A stretch of 37,022 bases of DNA, taken from NCBI RefSeq assembly GCF_026586805.1, contig NZ_JAPFHA010000032.1:1-37022 (forward strand), written 5' to 3'. Source of the DNA: Niveibacterium sp. 24ML. GTDB taxonomy: Bacteria > Pseudomonadota > Gammaproteobacteria > Burkholderiales > Rhodocyclaceae. The notes beneath the pieces were generated by a model. It saw only the letters and a list, made by a program, of their open reading frames with translations. It made no database searches and was not told the DNA's origin. The position numbers and the translations under genes were made by a program. Shown here piece by piece: positions 7,801 through 15,151 of this stretch (its first letter is position 1; each line of letters starts with the position of its first letter).

Positions 7801-8118
7801 ATGCGCACGGCAAACATGGCGGAAGAGATCCGCGAGCTGAATTTGTCCTACCTGATGCTGGCCCAGCGGCTCTTGCTGGAGGATCGGCAGTCCGGCATGT
7901 TCCGCCTTGGGGTGGGCGAAGATGCTGCAGACGTGATCGAGTCGCTTTCTCCCGCGCAGATCCTTCGCATGTCCGGTTCCGGCATGGTGCTGTGCCAGGT
8001 TCGCTTCGATGAGCGCCTGCTGCTTGAGCTGCTCTCGAATCACGAACGCGAACCCGCTGTGGCCAGCATTCATGCGGCCATTCTGGCGGCCAGTCGTCCC
8101 GTCGAAAACCTCGCCTGA
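7801..8118 (+). CDS. flhD: Flagellar master regulator subunit FlhD
   Basis: 105 aa, short like other FlhD proteins. FlhD forms the FlhD4C2 complex with FlhC and activates class II flagellar operons, including the one encoding FliA. The N-terminal helix EEIRELNLSYLMLAQRLL is typical. Cys65 in VLCQVRFDE matches the position of the inter-subunit disulfide cysteine of E. coli FlhD. A strong GAGGAGGT ribosome-binding site precedes the ATG. An in-frame ATG 69 bases upstream would bury that site and is not preferred. flhC follows after ten bases. Confidence 0.95.
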   Translation: MRTANMAEEIRELNLSYLMLAQRLLLEDRQSGMFRLGVGEDAADVIESLSPAQILRMSGSGMVLCQVRFDERLLLELLSNHEREPAVASIHAAILAASRPVENLA

Positions 8119-8128
8119 GGATCGCTCC

Positions 8129-8677
8129 ATGGCAACCCGCAGCGTTGTGCAAGACGCCGTCGATACCCAGAGCGCAATCGAGATGATTCGCATGGGCGCC
8201 CGTATGCAGATGCTTGAAGCGGAGACCTCGCTTTCGCGCGAACGCCTGCTGCGGCTCTACAAGGAAGTGCGCGGCGAATCGCCGCCCAAGGGCATGCTGC
8301 CGTTCTCGACCGACTGGTTCATGACCTGGCAACAGAATATCCATGCGTCGCTGTTCATGAGCTTTCACACCTTCCTTCAGGACCACGGCGGCATGCGCGG
8401 CCTGGGCCTGATCCTTGCGGCCTATCGGCTCTACATCAACCACTGTGAAGAGCACGACCTGGAACGGGTACTCAGCCTCACCCGCGCCTGGACGCTGATC
8501 CGTTTCTTCGACGCCCATATGCTCCAGCTTGCCGCATGTACCCGATGTGGCGGCCGCTATGTTGCGCACGCCTACGACCCGACGCATGACTACGTCTGCG
8601 GTCTGTGCAACGTACCCTCGCGCGCGGGCAAGACCCGCCGTGCAGCCGCCCAAGCCGAAGCCAGACTTGCTGTCTGA
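8129..8677 (+). CDS. flhC: Flagellar master regulator subunit FlhC
   Basis: 182 aa. FlhC gives the FlhDC complex its DNA-binding specificity. The zinc site is present as CTRC and CGLC (Cys137, Cys140, Cys157, Cys160), the same four positions as in E. coli FlhC. Other family segments are TDWFMTWQQNIHASLF and YRLYINHC. A TGAGG sequence, which also ends flhD, lies eight bases before the ATG and serves as ribosome-binding site. It is followed by a strong intrinsic terminator, so flhDC is a two-gene operon separate from motAB. Confidence 0.96.
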   Translation: MATRSVVQDAVDTQSAIEMIRMGARMQMLEAETSLSRERLLRLYKEVRGESPPKGMLPFSTDWFMTWQQNIHASLFMSFHTFLQDHGGMRGLGLILAAYRLYINHCEEHDLERVLSLTRAWTLIRFFDAHMLQLAACTRCGGRYVAHAYDPTHDYVCGLCNVPSRAGKTRRAAAQAEARLAV

Positions 8678-8703
8678 CCTCCTCCTTGCCCTGCAAGGAG
8701 CTA

Positions 8704-8737
8704 AACCGTCGGCGCGCAAGTGCCGACGGTTTTTTTT
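8704..8737 (+). terminator. Rho-independent terminator of flhDC
   Basis: A perfect 10-bp stem, AACCGTCGGC with GCCGACGGTT, encloses an 8-base loop and runs into eight consecutive T residues. It isolates flhDC from the motA operon, whose own promoter starts 50 bases later. Confidence 0.95.
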
Positions 8738-8786
8738 GGCCGTTTGATGCGGGCCCGCGCTGTCAGCCGCGCTGCAGTGCGGGTGC

Positions 8787-8813
8787 TCAAGTTTCGCTTG
8801 GCGGCGCCGTTAC
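8787..8813 (+). promoter_or_regulatory. Sigma-28 (FliA) promoter of the motA-che operon
   Basis: TCAAGTTT, an 11-base spacer, then GCCGTTAC. Compared with TAAAGTTT-N11-GCCGATAA, the -35 element has one change and the -10 element two, with exact spacing. It lies after the flhDC terminator and 54 bases before motA, so it is the likely driver of the whole motility-chemotaxis operon. Confidence 0.85.
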
Positions 8814-8866
8814 TGAGCTAGTCGGGCGATGAACTCCGCGCACATCTGTGGGAAGGGCAGACGGCA

Positions 8867-9721
8867 ATGTTGCTGATAGTTGGTTACGTCATCATTCTGG
8901 CGGCCTCCGTGGGGACGTATGCGATCCACGGTTCCCTGGCCGCCTTGTGGGTGCCTACCGAATACGTTGCCATTTTCGGTTTGATGGTCGGCGGCCTGGT
9001 GGCCGGCAACGGCATGAAGACCATCAAGGCGGTTGGGGCGGCCGTACCCACGGTGTTCAAGGGCTCGCCCTACAACAAGGCGATGTACATCGACCTGTTG
9101 TCGATGCTCTACGAAATTCTTGCCAAGGTGCGCAAGGAAGGCCTGATGTCGATCGAGAACGACGTCGAGAACCCCGATGCAAGCCCGATCTTCTCCAAGT
9201 ACCCGAGCGTGTCGAGCGACCACCATGCGATGGAGTTCCTCACCGACTACCTGCGCATGATGGTGGGCGGCAACCTCAACGCGTTCGAGATCGAAAACCT
9301 GATGGACATGGAAATCGAAACCCACCATCAGGAGGCGCATGTCCCGGTGCACGCGGTGACCAAGATGGCCGACGGCGTTCCGGCCTTCGGTATCGTCGTC
9401 GCGGTGATGGGGGTGGTGAACGTGATGGGTTCGGTGGGGCAGCCCCCCGCCGTGCTCGGCAAGATGATTGGCGGTGCGTTGGTCGGCACCTTCCTCGGGA
9501 TTTTGCTTTCCTACGGCTTTGTGGGGCCGCTCGCTGGCCAGCTTGAACAGAAGATGGAAGAGGGCGGCAAGATCTACCAGTGCATGAAGGTCGTGCTGCT
9601 TGCGAGCATGAACGGCTACGCGCCGCAGGTGGCGATCGAGTTTGGCCGCAAGGTCCTCTACTCGGGCGATCGGCCCTCCTTCAAGGAGCTCGAAGAAGAA
9701 GTCAAGAACCGCAAGAAATGA
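8867..9721 (+). CDS. motA: Flagellar motor stator protein MotA
   Basis: 284 aa, the E. coli-type length. MotA forms the proton channel of the flagellar stator with MotB in the inner membrane. Four membrane segments are visible: about residues 2-22, 31-50, and two in the C-terminal half around FGIVVAVMGVV and GTFLGILLSYGF. The cytoplasmic loop after YNKAMYIDLLSMLYEI carries Arg89 and Glu97, aligning with Arg90 and Glu98 that contact FliG in E. coli. The C-terminal ASMNGYAPQVAIEFGRK is highly typical. It is the first gene after the sigma-28 promoter. Confidence 0.97.
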   Translation: MLLIVGYVIILAASVGTYAIHGSLAALWVPTEYVAIFGLMVGGLVAGNGMKTIKAVGAAVPTVFKGSPYNKAMYIDLLSMLYEILAKVRKEGLMSIENDVENPDASPIFSKYPSVSSDHHAMEFLTDYLRMMVGGNLNAFEIENLMDMEIETHHQEAHVPVHAVTKMADGVPAFGIVVAVMGVVNVMGSVGQPPAVLGKMIGGALVGTFLGILLSYGFVGPLAGQLEQKMEEGGKIYQCMKVVLLASMNGYAPQVAIEFGRKVLYSGDRPSFKELEEEVKNRKK

Positions 9722-9780
9722 TGCGGATTTGCGCAGCTGATCACCAATTCCTGGCCCTAACCCAGAACGCTCAAGCATAA

Positions 9781-10731
9781 ATGGCCGAAGCAACCCAACA
9801 ACCCATTGTCGTCAAGCGGATCAAGAAGGGCGGCGGCGGCGCGCACGGTGGTGCGTGGAAGATCGCCTATGCCGACTTCGTCACGGCAATGATGGCCTTC
9901 TTCCTGCTCATGTGGCTGCTCGGGTCTACGACCGAGGGCGATCTGAAAGGGATTTCCGACTACTTCCAGGCGCCGCTGAAGATGTCGATGCAGGGCGGGC
10001 GCGGCACGGGCGACGCCACCTCGGTGATCCCCGGTGGCGGTAACGACTTGACCAAGTCGGTCGGGCAAGTCGCCAACGCCGACTACGATGAACCCAAGAA
10101 GCGCATGCGCCAGCCCAAGATCGTGGCGGCCGACAACGAGGCGCTTGAACGGGTGCGCTTTGAAGAGATGAAGCAGAAGCTCGAAGCCATTATCGAGGCC
10201 TCGCCATTGCTGCGCCCGTTTGCCAAGCAATTGCTGCTCGATATCACGTCAGAGGGGCTTCGCATCCAGATCGTGGACGAGAAGAACCGGCCGATGTTCG
10301 ACAGCGGCGGCGCCGCACTCAAGCCCTACACCCGCGAGATCCTGCAGGCGATTGCCCAGACGCTCAACGATGTGGGCAACCGGATCAGCGTGTCCGGCCA
10401 TACCGATGCCACGCCCTACGCGGCCGATCGAGGATTCGGCAACTGGGAACTATCTGCCGATCGCGCCAACGCGTGCCGGCGCGAAATGGTCATGGGCGGC
10501 CTGCCTGAAGAACGCATCGCGCGGGTTGTCGGGCTCGCTGCAACGATTCCGCTCAAGGCGGACGATCCCTACGACGCGATCAACCGCCGCATCAGCATCG
10601 TCGTGCTGAACAAGCGAACCGAGGAGAGTCTTGTCAACGCGGGCCGCACGCTGGATGTAAGCAATGCCGCCCCGAGTGCCCAGCAAATTCAACAAGAAGT
10701 GGGCGGCATCATGCAGCCCGCTCCGCAATGA
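9781..10731 (+). CDS. motB: Flagellar motor stator protein MotB
   Basis: 316 aa. A basic N-terminus precedes one membrane helix containing the proton-binding Asp32 in [17 protein letters not shown]. The C-terminal OmpA-like domain (about 165-285) includes SGHTDATPY and [13 protein letters not shown], which bind peptidoglycan and anchor the stator. The ATG directly follows an in-frame TAA, so no longer start exists. The 59-base gap after motA shows no good Shine-Dalgarno sequence before this ATG. Confidence 0.97.
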   Translation: MAEATQQPIVVKRIKKGGGGAHGGAWKIAYADFVTAMMAFFLLMWLLGSTTEGDLKGISDYFQAPLKMSMQGGRGTGDATSVIPGGGNDLTKSVGQVANADYDEPKKRMRQPKIVAADNEALERVRFEEMKQKLEAIIEASPLLRPFAKQLLLDITSEGLRIQIVDEKNRPMFDSGGAALKPYTREILQAIAQTLNDVGNRISVSGHTDATPYAADRGFGNWELSADRANACRREMVMGGLPEERIARVVGLAATIPLKADDPYDAINRRISIVVLNKRTEESLVNAGRTLDVSNAAPSAQQIQQEVGGIMQPAPQ

Positions 10732-10762
10732 ATCCTTCGATCGTGAGTCGGGAAGGAGCGTC

Positions 10763-11926
10763 ATGAAACTATCGCAAGCCGCATCGATTGGGGTGGGCAT
10801 CGCCTGGAGCGTGGTGGTCTGCGCGCTGGCGTGGTGGCTGGCGCTGTCTGCCTTGGTGGCAGTGCCGGTTGTGGCGATTGGCTGGGGGGGGGCACTCATG
10901 TTCTCCGGCAAGCCGGACCCGCTGCCCGCGCCGCAACTAGAACCCGGGCAGGGGGTCGATGCACTGCCGGAGGGGCTGCGTGCGGCCAGTGCCAGCAGCA
11001 GCGCGCAACTCGACGCAGTGCGGGGCGAAATCGACCGTGTCAGGTCGCTGTTCCAGGATGCCATCGTCAAGCTCAGCGACAGCTTTACCGGCATGCACAC
11101 CCACACCCGCGCACAGCAGGAAATCGCCTTGCAGATCACCAGTCAAGGAACCGGCAGCGAGAACCAGGCCGACAGTTTCGACCGCTTCGTCACCAATACC
11201 TCTTCGGTGATGCAACGCATTGTCGATAGCGTGATCGAGAACAGCCGCATCGCGATGGAACTGGTTGAGCTGACCGACACGATTTCCAAGCGTGCAACCG
11301 ATGTTGAGCAGATTCTTGGCGAGATCGGTGCCATCGCCAAGCAGACGAATCTGCTCGCACTCAATGCCGCAATCGAAGCGGCGCGGGCAGGTGAAGCGGG
11401 CCGGGGTTTTGCCGTGGTGGCAGATGAGGTGCGCGACCTTTCTGCGCGCACCAGTGCCTTCTCGCAACAGATTGGCGGGCTGATGCAGTCGATGCGCGAT
11501 GGCGTACGGCAGACCGAGTCGGCGATCTCGCAGATGGCCTCGCAGGACATGACCTTTGCGCTCAGTTCGAAGGTTGAGGTGGAGAACGTGCTTGCCGAGG
11601 TCGAACGCCTGAACCAGCAGCGTGAGCACGGTGTGGCGCAGCTCACCGCGCATTCAAGCGCGATGGATGCCGAGGTCGGCCAGGCGATTACCGCCATGCA
11701 GTTCCAGGACATGGTGTCGCAGCTCATCGGCCATGTTGTCGAACGGGTGGATGCCCTGGCCAGGCTCAGCCAAGGGCTTGACGCCCTGGCTGCGGCGACG
11801 CTGCCGGCCGAACGCGATCGTGCGCTTCACGTGGTGCAGTCGCAGATTGCCGCCATGCCTGCAATCAAGGATGTGCACTCCGTCAATCAGGCTCGCATCG
11901 CGGTAGGCGATATCGAGTTGTTCTAA
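10763..11926 (+). CDS. Short methyl-accepting chemotaxis protein with N-terminal membrane hairpin
   Basis: 387 aa. Two close hydrophobic segments (about residues 7-27 and 28-47) are followed by a cytoplasmic signalling domain, with almost no periplasmic part and no HAMP. The conserved receptor tip [41 protein letters not shown] is interrupted nowhere and spans about 187-228. The last residues GDIELF form a motif also seen at the CheD C-terminus. It cannot sense extracellular ligands in the classical way, so an intracellular or membrane-state signal is more likely. The ATG has a GGAAGGAG ribosome-binding site; an upstream in-frame ATG lies inside motB. cheY follows after 18 bases. Confidence 0.88.
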   Translation: MKLSQAASIGVGIAWSVVVCALAWWLALSALVAVPVVAIGWGGALMFSGKPDPLPAPQLEPGQGVDALPEGLRAASASSSAQLDAVRGEIDRVRSLFQDAIVKLSDSFTGMHTHTRAQQEIALQITSQGTGSENQADSFDRFVTNTSSVMQRIVDSVIENSRIAMELVELTDTISKRATDVEQILGEIGAIAKQTNLLALNAAIEAARAGEAGRGFAVVADEVRDLSARTSAFSQQIGGLMQSMRDGVRQTESAISQMASQDMTFALSSKVEVENVLAEVERLNQQREHGVAQLTAHSSAMDAEVGQAITAMQFQDMVSQLIGHVVERVDALARLSQGLDALAAATLPAERDRALHVVQSQIAAMPAIKDVHSVNQARIAVGDIELF

Positions 11927-11944
11927 AGAGATCGAGGAAAAAAC

Positions 11945-12310
11945 ATGGCGAAGACTGTGCTCACGGTGGATGACTCGGCGTCGATCCGCCAGATGGTGTC
12001 CTTCACCCTCAAGAGTGCCGGTTACGACGTGCTGGAAGCCGTCGACGGCATGGACGGCCTGGACAAGGCCAAGGGCCGGCAGGTGGCCCTGATCCTGACC
12101 GATCAGAACATGCCGCGCATGGATGGCTTGAGCCTGATCAAACAACTGCGCGCGCTGCCGCAGTACCGCGCGGTGCCGATCCTGATGCTGACCACCGAGT
12201 CCTCAGACACGATGAAGCAGCAAGGGCGGGCGGCCGGCGCAACCGGCTGGCTGGTCAAACCCTTCGATCCGCAAAAGCTGATCGAAGTGGTCAAGAAAGT
12301 GATCGGCTGA
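11945..12310 (+). CDS. cheY: Chemotaxis response regulator CheY-like
   Basis: 121 aa single receiver domain. The acidic pair is Asp9-Asp10, the phosphoacceptor Asp53 (LTDQNMPRMDG), the switch threonines Thr83-Thr84 and the lysine Lys105 (LVKPF). CheA transfers phosphate to it, and the phosphorylated form binds the flagellar switch or, for some paralogues, acts as a phosphate sink. Its place directly before cheA supports a chemotaxis role. Motor binding is not proven, and several CheY copies are common in this group. A GAGGAAAAAAC ribosome-binding region precedes the ATG. Confidence 0.93.
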   Translation: MAKTVLTVDDSASIRQMVSFTLKSAGYDVLEAVDGMDGLDKAKGRQVALILTDQNMPRMDGLSLIKQLRALPQYRAVPILMLTTESSDTMKQQGRAAGATGWLVKPFDPQKLIEVVKKVIG

Positions 12311-12347
12311 AAAGCCGCGGCCGGCGCCTTCAGGCAGGAGAGCGGAC

Positions 12348-14585
12348 ATGTCCTTCGACATGAGCCAGTTCCACGAGGTGTTCTTCGAAGAGTCGAGAGA
12401 GCACCTTGAGAGCATGGAAGCATTGCTGCTCGGGGTGGATGTGCTGCACCCGGTGAGTGAGGATCTGCACGCCATCTTCCGGGCGGCGCATTCGATCAAG
12501 GGCTCTTCATCCACCTTCGGTTTCACCGACCTGGCAGAGCTCACCCATGTGATGGAGACGCTGCTCGATCTGGTGCGAAACAACGCCATCGCGCTGACTG
12601 AAGAGATGGTCGATGCCTGCCTGGCGGCGGGCGACGTGTTGCGCAACCTGATTGATGCCCACCAGGGGCATGGCGACCCGGATCACACGGCGGCCGACGC
12701 CATCCGCGTGCGCCTTGCCGGGCTTGCCGACAATGCACCGCGAGCTGGCGGCGCGGAGCTCACCGCGCATGGCGATTCGCGGCGCGCGCGTGTCTACCAG
12801 CTCGGGTTTGCGGTGAGTGCTGGCGATGCTCGGGCAGAGCAAGGGGTTGAAAACCTGCTTGGCGAGCTGCGTGAGCTGGGCGATGTGCTCGAAGCCCGCG
12901 CCCCGCAGGATGGCGAGCGCGAGTGGCGGGTGAAACTGGCCAGCGATGTTGACCCGGAAACCTTGCGCTCGGTGCTCGATTTTGTCGCCGACAGTGCCTC
13001 GGTGACGATCGAGCAACTTTCCGGCGCTGCGGCCAGCCAGGTCAGCAGCGTTGAAAGCTATGGCTTCTTCGATGCCGCGCCGGGCGCGCCGGCGAGCGAA
13101 GAGAGTGCCTATGGATTCTTTGACCCGCTGCCCGACGCGGCGGTGCCGGCAGCGAGCGAACCGGCCGATGAGGCTTACGGGTTCTTCGAGCCGATCACCC
13201 CGCCGGCCGCACCCGAGAACGGGTCGGCCGCGGATGGCTCGTATGGCTTCTTCGAGCCGATGCCGGAACGCCCGGTGAGTGAATTGCTGACGGCGGCGCA
13301 GACCGCCGTGCGCGTCGAGCCCGAGGCCGCAGCACTTGCAACGCTTGCCACCAGCAACCCGGCGGCCACCCGCGAGCCGGCGGCGCGCCAGTCCGGCAAG
13401 GGTGATTCGGGCTCGATCCGGGTGAATATCGAACGGGTTGACCAGATGATCAACCTGGTAGGCGAACTGGTCATCACCCAGGCCATGATCAGCCAGGCCG
13501 CTGGCGCGCTGGACCCGGTGCTGTTCGAACGCCTGCACAACGGTATTGCATTGCTTGAGCGCAACACGCGCGATCTGCAGGAATCGGTGATGTCGATTCG
13601 CATGCTGCCGATCTCCACCGTATTCAACCGCTTCCCCCGCGTGGTGCGCGATCTTTCCAGCAAGCTGGGCAAGAAGGTGGAACTGGTCACCAGCGGCGAG
13701 CACACCGAACTCGACAAGGGGCTGGTGGAACTGATCTCAGACCCGCTCACCCACCTTATCCGCAACAGCCTCGATCATGGCATCGAGTCGCCTGAGCGGC
13801 GCCGCGAGGCAGGCAAGAGCGAAGGCGGCCGCATCAATCTGCGCGCCTATCACCAGAGCGGCAACATCGTGATTGAAGTGGCCGACGACGGCGGTGGCCT
13901 CAACCGCAACCGCATCCTCGCCAAAGCGCGTGAGCGCGGCCTGCCGGTGTCCGACAACATGGCGGATCAGGATGTCTGGCAACTGATCTTCGAGCCGGGT
14001 TTCTCCACCGCGGATCAGGTCACCGATGTGTCCGGCCGTGGCGTTGGCATGGACGTGGTCAAGCGCAACATCAGCTCGCTGGGCGGCCGGATCGAACTCG
14101 ATTCAATGCTGGGTGTTGGCACCCGGGTAACGGTGCGCCTGCCGCTGACGCTGGCCATTCTCGATGGCATGTCGGTCGATATCGCCGGTGAGACCTACAT
14201 CATCCCGCTCGATTACGTGGTCGAGTCCTTGCAACCCACGCCCGCGATGCTCAAGGCCGTGTCGGGCGTTGAGCGCCTGCTCGACGTGCGCGGCGAGTAC
14301 CTGCCGATCATTGATCTGCACGAGGCCTTCGATACGCCGGGCGAGCGCCGTGGTTTCGAGAGCGGAATCATGGTGATCCTCGAATCCGATGGCACCAAGG
14401 CCGCTGCCTTCGTAGACAGCTTGATCGGGCAGCACCAGGTGGTGATCAAGAGCCTTGAAGCGAACTATCGACGGGTGGCCGGGATTTCCGGCGCCACCAT
14501 CATGGGTGACGGCCATGTCGCCCTGATCCTGGATCCACAACAGCTCGTGAGCATGGCCCGGCGTGCCGGCCATCCGGCGGACTGA
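12348..14585 (+). CDS. cheA: Chemotaxis histidine kinase CheA with YGFF linker repeats
   Basis: 745 aa with full domain set. P1 (1-130) carries phosphorylated His48 in RAAHSIKGSSSTFGF. P2 (148-226) resembles the CheY/CheB-binding domain, ending SVLDFVADSASVTIE. A Pro/Ala-rich linker (227-355) holds four YGFF[DE] motifs. P3 dimerisation runs from 356 to about 430. The P4 kinase has N-box HLIRNSLDHGIE, G1 VADDGGGL, F-box IFEPGFST and G2 GRGVGMDVVK. P5 (605-745) couples to CheW and receptors. It autophosphorylates under receptor control and feeds CheY and CheB. The ATG follows CAGGAGAG. Length exceeds the E. coli enzyme (654 aa) mainly through the linker. Confidence 0.96.
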   Translation: MSFDMSQFHEVFFEESREHLESMEALLLGVDVLHPVSEDLHAIFRAAHSIKGSSSTFGFTDLAELTHVMETLLDLVRNNAIALTEEMVDACLAAGDVLRNLIDAHQGHGDPDHTAADAIRVRLAGLADNAPRAGGAELTAHGDSRRARVYQLGFAVSAGDARAEQGVENLLGELRELGDVLEARAPQDGEREWRVKLASDVDPETLRSVLDFVADSASVTIEQLSGAAASQVSSVESYGFFDAAPGAPASEESAYGFFDPLPDAAVPAASEPADEAYGFFEPITPPAAPENGSAADGSYGFFEPMPERPVSELLTAAQTAVRVEPEAAALATLATSNPAATREPAARQSGKGDSGSIRVNIERVDQMINLVGELVITQAMISQAAGALDPVLFERLHNGIALLERNTRDLQESVMSIRMLPISTVFNRFPRVVRDLSSKLGKKVELVTSGEHTELDKGLVELISDPLTHLIRNSLDHGIESPERRREAGKSEGGRINLRAYHQSGNIVIEVADDGGGLNRNRILAKARERGLPVSDNMADQDVWQLIFEPGFSTADQVTDVSGRGVGMDVVKRNISSLGGRIELDSMLGVGTRVTVRLPLTLAILDGMSVDIAGETYIIPLDYVVESLQPTPAMLKAVSGVERLLDVRGEYLPIIDLHEAFDTPGERRGFESGIMVILESDGTKAAAFVDSLIGQHQVVIKSLEANYRRVAGISGATIMGDGHVALILDPQQLVSMARRAGHPAD
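13059..13253 (+). repeat. Four YGFF[DE] linear motifs in CheA linker
   Basis: The motif Tyr-Gly-Phe-Phe-Asp/Glu occurs at CheA residues 238, 255, 277 and 299, each preceded by Ser or Ala and, in three cases, followed by Pro. Intervals are 17, 22 and 22 residues in an otherwise Pro/Ala/Glu-rich, probably disordered linker between P2 and P3. The codons differ between copies, which argues for conserved protein motifs and not a recent DNA repeat. Confidence 0.85.
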
Positions 14586-14603
14586 AAGCAAGCGGAGGCA
14601 AGC

Positions 14604-15104
14604 ATGGTCGAAGGCAACATGCAACTGGCGGTGGCGCAGGAAGGGCGGGTGATCGCCGGCGAATTCCTCACCTTCACGCTGGGCGGCGAAGAGTACGCAA
14701 TCGACATCCTCAAGGTGCAGGAGATCCGGGGCTACGATGCCGTCACACGCATTGCCGGGGCGCCGGAGTTCATCAAGGGTGTAATCAACCTGCGCGGCAT
14801 CATCGTCCCGATCGTGGATTTGCGCGTGAAGTTCAAGGCGGGTTCGGCCGAGTTCACGCCCTTCACGGTGGTGATCATCCTCAACGTGGGGGCGCGCGTG
14901 GTGGGGGTGGTGGTCGATGGCGTCTCGGATGTGCTGACGCTCGCGCCCGAGCAGATTCGCCCCGCGCCGGAATTCGCATCGGCCATTGGCACCGAGTACA
15001 TCCTGGGCCTGGCATCGATTGCCGAACGCATGCTGATCCTGCTCGACATTCAACGCCTGATGAGCGCCAACGAGATGGCGCTCGTCGATGAGGCGATTCT
15101 CTGA
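14604..15104 (+). CDS. cheW: Chemotaxis coupling protein CheW
   Basis: 166 aa. CheW is a two-lobed SH3-like adaptor joining CheA P5 to receptor tips. Typical segments are [44 protein letters not shown] and [10 protein letters not shown]. The only CheW in the window; it follows cheA after 18 bases with an AAGCGGAGG ribosome-binding site and precedes two receptor genes. A spare N-terminal tail of about 18 residues comes before the domain. Confidence 0.96.
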   Translation: MVEGNMQLAVAQEGRVIAGEFLTFTLGGEEYAIDILKVQEIRGYDAVTRIAGAPEFIKGVINLRGIIVPIVDLRVKFKAGSAEFTPFTVVIILNVGARVVGVVVDGVSDVLTLAPEQIRPAPEFASAIGTEYILGLASIAERMLILLDIQRLMSANEMALVDEAIL

Positions 15105-15151
15105 ATCCGACCGAATCACGTCCATTCCAGATATCGCACCGGAGAGACCTG

